Shown: positions 1 through 6,238 of the stretch, piece by piece | Layout: each line of letters opens with the position of its first letter | How positions within the stretch are numbered: the first letter of the stretch is position 1 | Origin: Methanobrevibacter sp. | GTDB lineage: Archaea; Methanobacteriota; Methanobacteria; Methanobacteriales; Methanobacteriaceae | DNA length: 8,964 nt | Assembly (NCBI GenBank): GCA_016291275.1 | Contig: JAEEWY010000054.1 | Coordinates: 1-8,964, forward strand | Direction of reading: 5' to 3' | Notes under the pieces: model-generated | The model's input: only the letters and a program-made list of their open reading frames with translations | Told to the model about the DNA's origin: nothing | Database searches by the model: none | Made by a program: the position numbers and the translations under genes

Positions 1-4
1 TAAA

Positions 5-50
5 TCATTTTTTTTAATTTTTTTTAACTATTTTTACTTTTTTTTAACAA
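5..50. terminator. T-tract cluster, possible terminator of an off-window gene
   Basis: Four long runs of T lie within about 45 bases (near 8-16, 20-25, 31-35 and 39-45), separated by AA or AAC. Archaeal RNA polymerase terminates at such T-tracts. This could end a plus-strand gene lying left of the window. No stem-loop accompanies it. It could equally be neutral A/T-rich spacer. Confidence 0.3.
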
Positions 51-51
51 A

Positions 52-111
52 TTTAAATCAATATTATAACAAGATTGTTATAATATTATAATGATTTTAA
101 ATCAATATTAT
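52..111. repeat. 16-bp direct repeat, TTTAAATCAATATTAT, two copies
   Basis: Identical 16-mers occur at 52-67 and 96-111, 44 bp apart (about four helical turns). They flank the right half of the palindrome at 60-87. Even in A/T-rich DNA an exact 16-bp repeat at this spacing is notable, and it lies about 40-100 bp upstream of a TATA box, where an activator or repressor could bind. The role is unknown. Confidence 0.55.
60..87. promoter_or_regulatory. Perfect 13-bp inverted repeat, 2-bp centre
   Basis: AATATTATAACAA at 60-72 is followed by GA and the exact reverse complement TTGTTATAATATT at 75-87. The site is 64 bp upstream of the predicted TATA box of the 65-codon ORF. The near-symmetric form with a 2-bp centre suits a dimeric DNA-binding protein. 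Binding by any protein is inference. Confidence 0.5.
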
Positions 112-148
112 GGTTAAATAAGAATTTTTAAGGATTTATATTAAAAAT

Positions 149-180
149 AAACTATAAATAAAAGGAATTACATATTTTTA
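149..180 (+). promoter_or_regulatory. TATA promoter of the 65-codon ORF
   Basis: AACTATAAATAAAA at about 149-162 matches the ACTATAAA form of TATA box seen before other genes in this window. The expected transcription start is about 25 bp downstream, near 180. There the sequence TATACCTAAA (179-188) equals the right half of the operator-like dyads at 7572-7587, but the left half-site is missing. The leader would be about 40 nt, with a strong SD. Confidence 0.5.
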
Positions 181-219
181 TACCTAAATGTAAACTCTTT
201 AAGTCCAGGAGGTGATATT

Positions 220-417
220 ATGCATTTTTGCTTTATTGCCATGAATTGGATTCAAGATTTTTTGAAGAAAATTCCCGCTGGCAAGTCTATAAAAATGGGG
301 GTTCATTATGTCTATCCAATCAAAGATTTGGTTGGCACTGGTTATGTATCTCATTTATTTGTGGTGCATGGCCTTTATTATCATAATGATTGTATACAAA
401 TTGTTATGAGGTCATAA
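220..417 (+). CDS. Hypothetical 65-residue protein, His/Tyr-rich
   Basis: I do not recognise this protein. The reason to call it a gene is its signals: AGGAGGTGAT at 207-216, a complete match to the archaeal 16S rRNA 3' end, sits 3 nt before the ATG, and a TATA box lies near 151. The product has a mixed hydrophobic/basic N-terminal half (with FLKKIP near residues 14-19) and a C-terminal half rich in Tyr, His and Val, including HYVYP near 29-33 and HGLYYHND near 50-57. It has two Cys, no clear signal peptide and no convincing full membrane helix. It sits alone between a palindrome-bearing promoter and two structured elements ending in a hairpin terminator. It may be a genuine small protein, a leader peptide controlling the downstream RNA, or the remnant of a longer gene. 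Confidence 0.5.
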   Translation: MHFCFIAMNWIQDFLKKIPAGKSIKMGVHYVYPIKDLVGTGYVSHLFVVHGLYYHNDCIQIVMRS

Positions 418-423
418 TGCCCC

Positions 424-529
424 TTAAATTGTAGGAAAAAACATTATTGCAAGATTTTGTTTTTTAACAACTGTACCAGGTTGTTCTTGAGTTTCCTTTG
501 GCTTGCAAAGCTCACATCCTACAATTTAA
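424..529 (+). ncRNA. Three-stage nested stem-loop downstream of the 65-codon ORF
   Basis: Three perfect helices nest inside each other: TTAAATTGTAGGA 424-436 with 517-529 (13 bp), TTGCAAG 447-453 with 502-508 (7 bp), and AACAAC 466-471 with GTTGTT 480-485 (6 bp). The last is closed by the 8-nt loop TGTACCAG. Internal loops are 10/8 and 12/16 nt. The fold begins 7 nt after the ORF stop codon. Three collinear perfect stems are hard to explain by chance, so I infer a structured RNA element (3' UTR or processed small RNA). It matches no RNA family I know. Confidence 0.5.
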
Positions 530-628
530 AAACCCTTAAAAAAGTTTAAATATCATTTAATTCATATTATTAGTAGAGTTTAAAAGTTTATTCATTAAAC
601 TTTTTGACCCAACATTTTTATAGGCTTA

Positions 629-678
629 CAATATCTATCTGGTGTATTGTAGGATTTTATCCTGCAATGTAGATATTG
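629..678 (+). ncRNA. Bulged hairpin sharing the ATTGTAGGA motif
   Basis: The lower stem is CAATATCTA 629-637 paired with TAGATATTG 670-678 (9 bp, perfect). The upper stem is ATTGTAGGA 646-654 paired with TCCTGCAAT 660-668 (one T-G wobble), with the 5-nt loop TTTTA. About 8 nt (638-645) bulge on the 5' side. The upper stem repeats the 9-mer that forms part of the outer stem at 424-436, so the two elements could also pair with each other. Confidence 0.5.
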
Positions 679-680
679 GG

Positions 681-729
681 AATGATTTGAATCTTAATCC
701 ATTTGGATTAGATTCATAAATCATTTTTT
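681..729 (+). terminator. Hairpin plus T-run terminator
   Basis: The left arm (681-700) and right arm (705-725) are nearly perfect complements around the 4-nt loop ATTT, with one 2-nt and one 1-nt bulge. The right arm runs directly into six T's (724-729). This is a textbook stem/T-run arrangement and closes the unit that begins at the TATA box near 151. The predicted transcript is about 550 nt. Confidence 0.6.
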
Positions 730-789
730 AAAAAACAGTTATTTTTAAAAAAATAAAAAAATATAACTATTACTCTTTTTTTTAACAAT
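730..789 (-). terminator. T-tracts downstream of the nitroreductase gene (minus strand)
   Basis: Read on the minus strand, the gap after the nitroreductase stop contains two runs of seven T and one of five, plus a possible 6-bp stem (AGTTAT 737-742 with ATAACT 763-768). This fits termination of the minus-strand gene, convergent with the plus-strand terminator at 681-729. Confidence 0.4.
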
Positions 790-1311
790 TTAACGAAGAT
801 AATGGACTTTTTCTTTATCGATATCATCAAGGCTGTAAGCTTCCATATGTCCATCTTCAATTCCCAAAGCCAATATTCCAACTATCCTAAAGTAATCATC
901 AATTCCTAAAATGTCACGTACAAGGTCTTCTGATGATTTTCCCAATTTGGATTTTCTTAAATGGATTTGAATCCAGCAGCTTCCAATATCCTGTTCTGCA
1001 GCCATCAAATGCATGAATGCTAAAGCTATTGAGGAATCTTCAATCCATGTATCTGAAATCTCGCTGTTTGCAATTACAGCTATTGCCTTATTTGCATCCT
1101 TTACAAATGAAGCTCCAAATGCTTTTGATTTGCTTATTTTCTTTAATGTTTCCTTGTTTTCAATAACTAAAAAATTGCATGGTTTCAGGTTTCTGCTTGT
1201 TGGAGCAAGGAGTCCTGCCTGTAGGATTTTATTCATCTTTTCATTCGGAATCTCTTCATCAGTATATTTTCTTACACTTCTTCTTTTAAGCATTATATCC
1301 AATAAATCCAT
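790..1311 (-). CDS. Nitroreductase family FMN-dependent oxidoreductase
   Basis: A 173-residue protein of the nitroreductase/FMN reductase fold, typically a homodimer that uses FMN to transfer electrons from NAD(P)H to nitro, quinone or other acceptors; the substrate cannot be told from sequence. Visible family signatures are the N-terminal RRSVRKYTDEEIP (residues 10-22, FMN phosphate contact), LLAPTSRN (34-41), EDSSIALAFMHLMAAEQ (91-107, dimer helix) and the C-terminal VGILALGIED (144-153). It is at the short end of the family and complete. The start has an AGGATGAT stretch just upstream as a partial SD. It is divergent from hemL and convergent with the small-ORF unit on its left. Methanogens usually carry several such paralogues, so no gene symbol is given. 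Confidence 0.9.
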   Translation of the reverse strand: MDLLDIMLKRRSVRKYTDEEIPNEKMNKILQAGLLAPTSRNLKPCNFLVIENKETLKKISKSKAFGASFVKDANKAIAVIANSEISDTWIEDSSIALAFMHLMAAEQDIGSCWIQIHLRKSKLGKSSEDLVRDILGIDDYFRIVGILALGIEDGHMEAYSLDDIDKEKVHYLR

Positions 1312-1354
1312 TCTATCATCCTATAAAATTAGTTATTTGTTTATTTCTTGAATT

Positions 1355-1367
1355 GATTTTTATAGTT
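1355..1367 (-). promoter_or_regulatory. TATA promoter of the nitroreductase gene
   Basis: On the minus strand AAACTATAAAAAT lies about 45-55 bp upstream of the ATG at 1311, of the same form as other TATA boxes here. The predicted start site is near 1335, giving a leader of about 25 nt. Confidence 0.45.
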
Positions 1368-1417
1368 TATCATATTAAACTTTTTATAAAATAGAAATAC
1401 CTATTAATTAAGATAAA

Positions 1418-1434
1418 TAAACTATATTATATAA
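1418..1434 (+). promoter_or_regulatory. TATA promoter of hemL
   Basis: AAACTATATTATATAAT lies about 60-70 bp upstream of the hemL ATG. The expected start site is near 1450, leaving a leader of about 40 nt. It is back-to-back with the nitroreductase promoter, about 55 bp apart. Confidence 0.45.
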
Positions 1435-1490
1435 TAATTGATTTATGATTAAAATTATTCATTTAAATTAAACTTATAGGAATTATTATC

Positions 1491-2756
1491 ATGAATAGCG
1501 AAGAATTATTTAAAATAAGTAAAACCATCACTCCTGGAGGAGTAAACTCTCCAGTACGTGCTTTTGAACCTTATCCATTCTTTGTAAAGGAAGCAAAAGG
1601 TTCTCACATCAAAGACATTGACGGCAACGATTATGTTGACCACTGTTTGGCTTATGGTCCTATCTTGCTTGGTCATAGCGATGACGATGTCATGAATGAC
1701 GTTTTTGCACAGATGCAAAAGGGAACCGCTTATGGTGCTCCTACTGAAAATGAGGTCAAATTGGCTCAGGAAATTATCGACAGGGTTCCATGTGCTGAAA
1801 TGGTTCGTTTTGTAAACTCCGGTACTGAAGCTACAATGGCTGCAATCAGACTTGCAAGAGGGTTTACCGGTAGGGATAAGATTGTCAAGTTTGAAGGATC
1901 ATATCATGGGGCTCATGACTATGTGCTTGTAAAATCAGGTTCCGGCGCAGCATGTCTTCCGGATTCTTTAGGAATTCCTGTTGAAACAACCCAAAACACT
2001 CTTTCAGTACCGTTCAACGATGTTGATGCAATGACCAAATTGATTGATGAGGAAGGAGAAAACATAGCTTGTATTATCGTAGAGCCTGTTATGGGAAACA
2101 TAGGATGTGTGGAACCTAATGTAAAATTCTTGAAATTCCTTAGGGAAATCACTGAAGAAAACGATATTGTATTGATCTTTGATGAAGTGATCACTGGTTT
2201 CAGAGTTTCCCGTGGTGGAGCTCAAGAGTATTATGGAGTCAAACCTGATTTGGTCACTTTCGCTAAGATATTAGGTGGAGGATTCCCAATTGGAGCTTAT
2301 GCCGGTAAAAAGGAAATCATGGAAATGATTGCTCCTAACGGTAAGGTTTACCAAGCTGGAACCTTTAGCGGAAACCCTGTTTCAGTTCAAGCAGGCCTTT
2401 CCACATTAAAGAAATTGGATTATGTATTCTATGGCGAATTGGCAAGAAAAGGAGACTTCTTAAGAGACAATATGAAAGACATTGTTGAAGACTTGAAATT
2501 GGACTTGCAGGTTGTAGGACTTGCATCAATGTTCCAAATCTACTTCAATCCAGAGCCAGTGCTCAATTATGAAATAGCTAAAAAGTCAGATACCAAAAGG
2601 TTCTTGGTATACTTCAGAGAATTGTTAAAGAATGGTGTATTCATTCCACCTAGCCAATTCGAATGTAATTTCATCTCTGGTGCACATACTGAAGAGGACT
2701 TGGTAAAGACATCAGAAGCTATTGAAGCTGCATTGAAAGTGGCTTGGGAAAAATAG
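1491..2756 (+). CDS. hemL: Glutamate-1-semialdehyde 2,1-aminomutase
   Basis: A PLP enzyme converting glutamate-1-semialdehyde to 5-aminolevulinate, the last step of the C5 route into tetrapyrroles; in a methanogen these include coenzyme F430, corrinoids and siroheme. At 421 residues it has the usual full length. Diagnostic segments are TPGGVNSPVRAF (14-25), FVNSGTEATMAAIRLARG (107-124), the GSYHGAHD region (136-143), the cofactor-binding LIFDEVITGFR (228-238, D231), and the catalytic lysine K259 in TFAKILGGGFPIGAYAG. TFSGNPVS (291-298) is the phosphate-contact loop. The SD is weak (TAGGAATT about 13 nt upstream), but the start agrees with the family N-terminus. Neighbours are unrelated and separately promoted, so hemL is probably monocistronic. 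The stop codon lies inside a short dyad (2751-2758 with 2776-2783). Confidence 0.97.
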   Translation: MNSEELFKISKTITPGGVNSPVRAFEPYPFFVKEAKGSHIKDIDGNDYVDHCLAYGPILLGHSDDDVMNDVFAQMQKGTAYGAPTENEVKLAQEIIDRVPCAEMVRFVNSGTEATMAAIRLARGFTGRDKIVKFEGSYHGAHDYVLVKSGSGAACLPDSLGIPVETTQNTLSVPFNDVDAMTKLIDEEGENIACIIVEPVMGNIGCVEPNVKFLKFLREITEENDIVLIFDEVITGFRVSRGGAQEYYGVKPDLVTFAKILGGGFPIGAYAGKKEIMEMIAPNGKVYQAGTFSGNPVSVQAGLSTLKKLDYVFYGELARKGDFLRDNMKDIVEDLKLDLQVVGLASMFQIYFNPEPVLNYEIAKKSDTKRFLVYFRELLKNGVFIPPSQFECNFISGAHTEEDLVKTSEAIEAALKVAWEK

Positions 2757-2783
2757 GTAAAAATAGATTAGATTAACCTATTT
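2751..2783 (+). terminator. Weak stem-loop across the hemL stop codon
   Basis: AAATAGGT at 2751-2758 contains the stop codon and pairs with ACCTATTT at 2776-2783 across a 17-nt loop. No T-run follows; the next bases are A-rich. It may protect the 3' end or be incidental. Confidence 0.25.
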
Positions 2784-2788
2784 AACTA

Positions 2789-2876
2789 AAAAAACTATAT
2801 ATAATCGTAAAATAAACTATTAAATGTAATTAATAATCATTTAAATTATTAAATACTGATTTAAATATTTTGGAGG
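2789..2876 (+). promoter_or_regulatory. Strong TATA promoter and SD of the flavodoxin-like gene
   Basis: A run of A's leads into ACTATATATAATC (2794-2806), an A-rich BRE followed by a near-ideal TATA box. The start site should fall near 2824, giving a leader of about 60 nt. GGAGG at 2872-2876 lies 9 nt before the ATG and is followed by an A-rich stretch, typical of a well-translated message. Confidence 0.55.
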
Positions 2877-2885
2877 AAGAAAAAA

Positions 2886-3428
2886 ATGAAAATTATTGCA
2901 TTACAAGGAAGTCCACGTATCGGTGGAAACTGTGACGTATTAATGGATGAAATGATTAAAGGGGCAGAAGAAAACGGTCACGAAGTAGTTAAATACTACC
3001 TCGAAGAAGAAGACATTGCAGGCTGTAAAGCATGTATGTTCTGTGCTGAAAACCCTGACTGTGTACGTGAAGACGATGGTAACAAGATCATCAATGAATT
3101 GGTTGCAGCTGATGGTGTAATCTTTGCAACTCCTATCTACTATGGTCAAATGACTGCACAAGCAAAAACCATTATCGACCGTTTCTATGCAATCGGTCAA
3201 AACCCAAATAAAAGCTTAAGCGGTAAAGCTGCTCTTATCTTTACTGAAAACCAACCTGAAGGAACCTACGAAGCATACATCGAATTGACTAAATTCTCTC
3301 CATTCACCTTTATGGGATATGAAGTTATCGGTCATGTTGATGCTGGTAGCGCTGGTCCTGCAGGAATCGTTGCAGAAGAACAAGAAGACAAATTAAAAGA
3401 AGCTTACGAATTAGGTAAACAATTCTAA
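2886..3428 (+). CDS. Iron-sulfur flavoprotein-like NADPH-dependent FMN reductase (flavodoxin fold)
   Basis: A 180-residue flavodoxin-fold protein of the NADPH-dependent FMN reductase family. The N-terminal MKIIALQGSPRIGGNCD (1-17) is the FMN phosphate loop, and ATPIYYGQMTAQAKTIIDRF (81-100) is the second FMN-contact segment. Between them lie four cysteines, C47, C50, C53 and C59 (CX2CX2CX5C). This compact motif characterises methanogen iron-sulfur flavoprotein (Isf), where it carries a 4Fe-4S cluster; a cluster here is inferred. Isf-type proteins move electrons between ferredoxin and acceptors and have been linked to oxygen or peroxide detoxification. The strong promoter, good SD and codon choice (many AAC, GGT, GAA) suggest high expression. 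It is probably a single-gene unit, followed by a T-rich terminator. No cognate partner is adjacent. Confidence 0.87.
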   Translation: MKIIALQGSPRIGGNCDVLMDEMIKGAEENGHEVVKYYLEEEDIAGCKACMFCAENPDCVREDDGNKIINELVAADGVIFATPIYYGQMTAQAKTIIDRFYAIGQNPNKSLSGKAALIFTENQPEGTYEAYIELTKFSPFTFMGYEVIGHVDAGSAGPAGIVAEEQEDKLKEAYELGKQF

Positions 3429-3540
3429 GTTTATCTATTTCTCTTTTTTTCTTTTTTTACTTTATTTTATCCACTATTTTTTCTAATTTTTCATCTTTTA
3501 CTATTTCTAACATTTCAGACTATTTTTTACAAATTAATTC
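3429..3540 (+). terminator. Pyrimidine-rich multi-T terminator region
   Basis: Just after the stop the plus strand is almost entirely T with some C, including runs of 7 T near 3444-3451 and 3453-3459 and several runs of 4-6 T out to 3530. No stem is evident. Repeated T-tracts of this sort are sufficient for archaeal termination. Confidence 0.5.
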
Positions 3541-3551
3541 TCGTTTTGATT

Positions 3552-3570
3552 TTTTATAAAACTATAAATT
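3552..3570 (+). promoter_or_regulatory. TATA promoter of mtxX, very close to the start codon
   Basis: TTTTATAAAACTATAAATT contains two overlapping TATA candidates (near 3553-3559 and 3562-3569). A start site 22-27 bp further would fall at about 3580-3592. That excludes the ATG at 3576 and leaves the ATG at 3594 with almost no leader. No SD precedes either ATG. Confidence 0.5.
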
Positions 3571-3593
3571 AAATAATGAATAAAACAATTACT

Positions 3594-4385
3594 ATGATTA
3601 GAATAGTGGCTGGTTTAGGAGAAAATGAAAACATCATTTATGCTTCTAACGAACTCAATGAGATTGATGATTTGGAAATAACTTTAGTAAAAACTGAAGA
3701 TGAACTTATAGAAGCATTTAAGAATCCAGAGATTGATGCAGTTATCAGAGGATCTCTTAAGGCATCTAAAGTCATAAAAGCCATTAAAGAGTTCAAATCA
3801 GATAAAACAATCAACAGAACCACTTATATCAATACGGAAGATGATGAAAGCTTTTCAAAGGATTACGAATTCCTCCTTGCTCCTGTAGGCATTGATGAAG
3901 GAAAGAACATTGAAGAAAAGGTGACATTAGCTATTCAAGCAGCTAATTTCATTCAATACCTTGGCAAGAAGCCTAAAATAGCTGTTTTGGCTGAAGGAAG
4001 AAAGGATGACTTAGGAAGAAGCGAAAGAATCGATGAAAGCCTAATATCTTCTGAAGAATTGACAAACAGATTAATTGAGACTTTCAAGGAATTGGATAAC
4101 TTTGACAATGATAGTGATGAGATATCCAAGAATTATTCAATTAAAAACTATTATATTCTCTTGGAACAGGCTATTGAAGATGGCTATAACATCATTCTTG
4201 CAAATGACGGCATCTTTGGAAACATCATGTTCAGGACACTTGTATTGCTTGACAAATGGCCAAGCTATGGTGCTGTAACACTTGGAATAGATGAGATATT
4301 CATTGATACAAGCCGTGACCAAACTGTAGAAGGTTATGTAAGAAGCTTGAAATTAGCTTATAGATTAGCTAAATTGAGAGAATAA
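3594..4385 (+). CDS. mtxX: Methanogenesis marker protein 4 (MtxX)
   Basis: MtxX is a protein found almost only in methanogens, distantly related to the phosphate acetyl/butyryl-transferase fold; its biochemical role is not established. The family pattern is visible as an N-terminal glycine-containing strand (IRIVAGLGENENI), AVIRGSLKASKVIKAIKEF in the first third, a central strand PKIAVLAEGRKDDLGRS, and the conserved C-terminal portion running from ILANDGIFGNIMFRTLVLLD through GAVTLGIDEIFIDTSRD. The reading frame also permits an ATG at 3576 (269 residues). I prefer 3594 (263 residues) because the predicted TATA box lies only 7-14 bp from 3576 and the family begins at the MIRIVAGLG strand. The message would then be leaderless or nearly so, unlike most genes in this window. 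It is a single gene between T-rich gaps. Confidence 0.88.
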   Translation: MIRIVAGLGENENIIYASNELNEIDDLEITLVKTEDELIEAFKNPEIDAVIRGSLKASKVIKAIKEFKSDKTINRTTYINTEDDESFSKDYEFLLAPVGIDEGKNIEEKVTLAIQAANFIQYLGKKPKIAVLAEGRKDDLGRSERIDESLISSEELTNRLIETFKELDNFDNDSDEISKNYSIKNYYILLEQAIEDGYNIILANDGIFGNIMFRTLVLLDKWPSYGAVTLGIDEIFIDTSRDQTVEGYVRSLKLAYRLAKLRE

Positions 4386-4465
4386 TCCTATTTTTCACTT
4401 TTTTTAAAACTATTTTTCATAAAAATTTATATAAAACTATTTAAATTATTTTTTTTATATATATT
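4386..4465 (+). promoter_or_regulatory. T-tracts ending mtxX, then TATA promoter of uppS
   Basis: T-runs near 4391-4395 and 4400-4406 probably end the mtxX transcript. Two TATA candidates follow: ATTTATATAAAAC near 4425-4438 and TTATATATAT near 4455-4464. The second puts transcription start near 4488, about 68 nt before the preferred uppS start. Confidence 0.4.
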
Positions 4466-4555
4466 ACTAATAGAATTACTTCATTAAGTAATGGTTAAAT
4501 AATATTTAGGAAAAATTTCAAAAAAAAAATAAAAAAATTATTGTGGGGGATTGTT

Positions 4556-5320
4556 TTGCCACCAAAATTTTTATATACACTTTATGAGAAGCGTCTTTTA
4601 AAGGAGTTAGACCCTGAAAGGATGCCAAGACATGTAGCTATTATCATGGATGGTAATAGAAGATACTCCAAGATACAAGGAAATATGGAGGTTATCAAGG
4701 GCCATGAAATTGGTGTGGATACCTTGGAGAAAGTTCTTGACTGGAGTATTGATTTAGGAATTGAAATTGTTACCGCTTATGCCTTTTCAACCGAAAACTT
4801 CAACAGGCCTCAGAAGGAAGTTGAAGGATTGATGAATCTTTTCGTAAAGAACTTCAAGAGGATTGTAAGTCATGAAAAGATCCATAAGAATAAGGTTAGA
4901 GTAAAGGTAGTGGGCAGAACTGAACTTTTGCCTGATAGCGTTAGAGAAGCTATTATGGAAGCTGAGGAATCTACAAAGGACTATGACGAAAGACTTTTCA
5001 ACTTGGCTATCGGTTATGATGGAAGATTGGAAATTGTAGATGCAATCAAAAAAATCTATAAGCAAGTGGAAGATGGCGAGATTTCCATTGATGACATCGA
5101 TGAGGATATGGTCAGCAAGAATCTTTACACAGAAGGTCTTGAAGATCCAAGCCTTATCATTAGGACAAGCGGTGAAGAAAGACTTAGTGGTTTCCTCTTA
5201 TGGCAATCTTCTTACTCCGAACTTTATTTCTGTGATAGCTTATGGCCAGAGTTAAGGAAAGTAGACTATTTAAGAGCCATTAGGGATTATCAGGAAAGAG
5301 ACAGACGTTTTGGAGTCTAA
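4556..5320 (+). CDS. uppS: Z-polyprenyl (undecaprenyl-type) diphosphate synthase
   Basis: A cis-prenyltransferase that adds isopentenyl units in Z configuration to an allylic diphosphate. In Methanobacteriales the polyprenyl phosphate serves as lipid carrier for pseudomurein precursors and protein glycans. Signatures are HVAIIMDGNRRYS (residues 26-38 from this start, catalytic Asp in MDGN; the usual W is Y here), TAYAFSTENFNRP, the second-substrate region RTSGEERLSGFLLWQSSYSEL, and the C-terminal DSLWPE. Length is 254 residues, normal for the family. The frame opens at a TTG at 4541, but I choose the TTG at 4556: GGGGG (4545-4549) lies 6 nt before it and can act as SD, while nothing precedes 4541. 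It is well separated from mtxX by T-rich DNA; tatD follows after about 70 bp. Confidence 0.95.
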   Translation: MPPKFLYTLYEKRLLKELDPERMPRHVAIIMDGNRRYSKIQGNMEVIKGHEIGVDTLEKVLDWSIDLGIEIVTAYAFSTENFNRPQKEVEGLMNLFVKNFKRIVSHEKIHKNKVRVKVVGRTELLPDSVREAIMEAEESTKDYDERLFNLAIGYDGRLEIVDAIKKIYKQVEDGEISIDDIDEDMVSKNLYTEGLEDPSLIIRTSGEERLSGFLLWQSSYSELYFCDSLWPELRKVDYLRAIRDYQERDRRFGV

Positions 5321-5357
5321 ATACTAATTTCTTTTTCTTTTTTTATCTTTTTTTAAC
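5321..5357 (+). terminator. T-tracts between uppS and the TatD gene
   Basis: The 37 bases after the uppS stop hold T-runs of 5, 8 and 7 separated by single C or A bases. They probably terminate uppS at least partly. No strong TATA box is visible between here and the TatD start, so read-through into the next gene is plausible. Confidence 0.4.
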
Positions 5358-5390
5358 ATTTATTCATATTTTATTTTTATTGTGATTATT

Positions 5391-6152
5391 ATGATAGACA
5401 CACATTGTCATATAGATTTTGATGAGTTTGATGAAGATAGGGATAAGGTCATATCCAGAGCTAAGGAAAAGCTCAATGCTGTCATCAATTCAGGATATGG
5501 TTTGGAAAGCAATGCTAAGGCATTGGCTCTTTCAAAGGAGTATGAAGGATTCGTTTATCCAACCTTTGGATTCCATCCGGTATCATCCCAGAACTCTCCT
5601 CAAGAGGAGATAGATGCAGCACATAAGCAGATGATTGAGCATCTTGATGAGATTTTGGCAGTTGGGGAAGTTGGAATGGATTTCTTCTATTGCACAGACA
5701 AGGCATTGAGAGCTCGTCAGCAGGAAATATTCACAGGATTCATTGAAATTGCAAATGAATACAAGAAACCATTGCTTATTCACGGAAGGGACTGTGAAAA
5801 GAAGATTTTCAATTTGTTGAAGGATTATGATGATATTCCTAAGGTGATCTATCATTGTTACGGTGGCAGCCTGAAGACAGCAAGGAAGATCTTGGATATG
5901 GAAGACCATTACCTAAGCTGTTCGACTATGGTATGCTACAGTCCGAGACATCAAGACCTTTTCAAGGAAATTCCTCTCGAAAGAATCTTGACTGAAACTG
6001 ACAGCCCATACTTGGCAATGACCAAGGATGAAAGGAATGAACCTGCAAATGTTGCACTTGCAGTTGAAAAATTAGCTGAACTTCATGAAATTAGTGTGGA
6101 TGATGTATCTCTACAAACTGAAAAGAATGCAAGATATGTATTCGGAATATAA
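5391..6152 (+). CDS. TatD family metal-dependent hydrolase
   Basis: A TIM-barrel amidohydrolase-superfamily protein; TatD members are Mg/Mn-dependent DNases involved in DNA repair or turnover. All expected metal ligands are present, numbered from this start: H5 and H7 in MIDTHCHIDF, E93 in GEVGMDF, H131 in PLLIHGRD, H155 in IYHCYGG, and D204 in LTETDSPYLA. The FGFHP segment (59-63) is also typical. Length is 253 residues, as usual for TatD. The frame can begin at a GTG at 5382, but GTGAT (5382-5386) reads better as the SD for the ATG at 5391, and the mature family starts MIDTH. It lies about 70 bp after uppS in the same direction and may be co-transcribed with it. The archaeal paralogue's substrate is not known, so I give no symbol. 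Confidence 0.92.
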   Translation: MIDTHCHIDFDEFDEDRDKVISRAKEKLNAVINSGYGLESNAKALALSKEYEGFVYPTFGFHPVSSQNSPQEEIDAAHKQMIEHLDEILAVGEVGMDFFYCTDKALRARQQEIFTGFIEIANEYKKPLLIHGRDCEKKIFNLLKDYDDIPKVIYHCYGGSLKTARKILDMEDHYLSCSTMVCYSPRHQDLFKEIPLERILTETDSPYLAMTKDERNEPANVALAVEKLAELHEISVDDVSLQTEKNARYVFGI

Positions 6153-6177
6153 TTTTAAAGAAACGATTAATTAAATT

Positions 6178-6230
6178 GATACTTATAAATATTATTCAAT
6201 TCTGATAAACCTATTATTAAATTTAAAGGT
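6178..6230 (+). promoter_or_regulatory. TATA promoter and SD of arfC
   Basis: GATACTTATAAATATT (about 6178-6193) contains a TATA box; the start site is expected near 6210. AGGT at 6227-6230, followed by ATGAT, gives a modest SD 8 nt from the ATG at 6239. The gap after tatD (6153-6238) contains no long T-run. Confidence 0.4.
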
Positions 6231-6238
6231 ATGATATT

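Noticed and set aside
1013..1351. Plus-strand 112-codon frame
   Set aside because: It lies antisense over the nitroreductase gene, whose motifs are unmistakable, and lacks start signals.
5583..5909. Minus-strand 108-codon frame
   Set aside because: It is antisense to the TatD gene, whose metal-ligand motifs are all intact; no promoter or SD.
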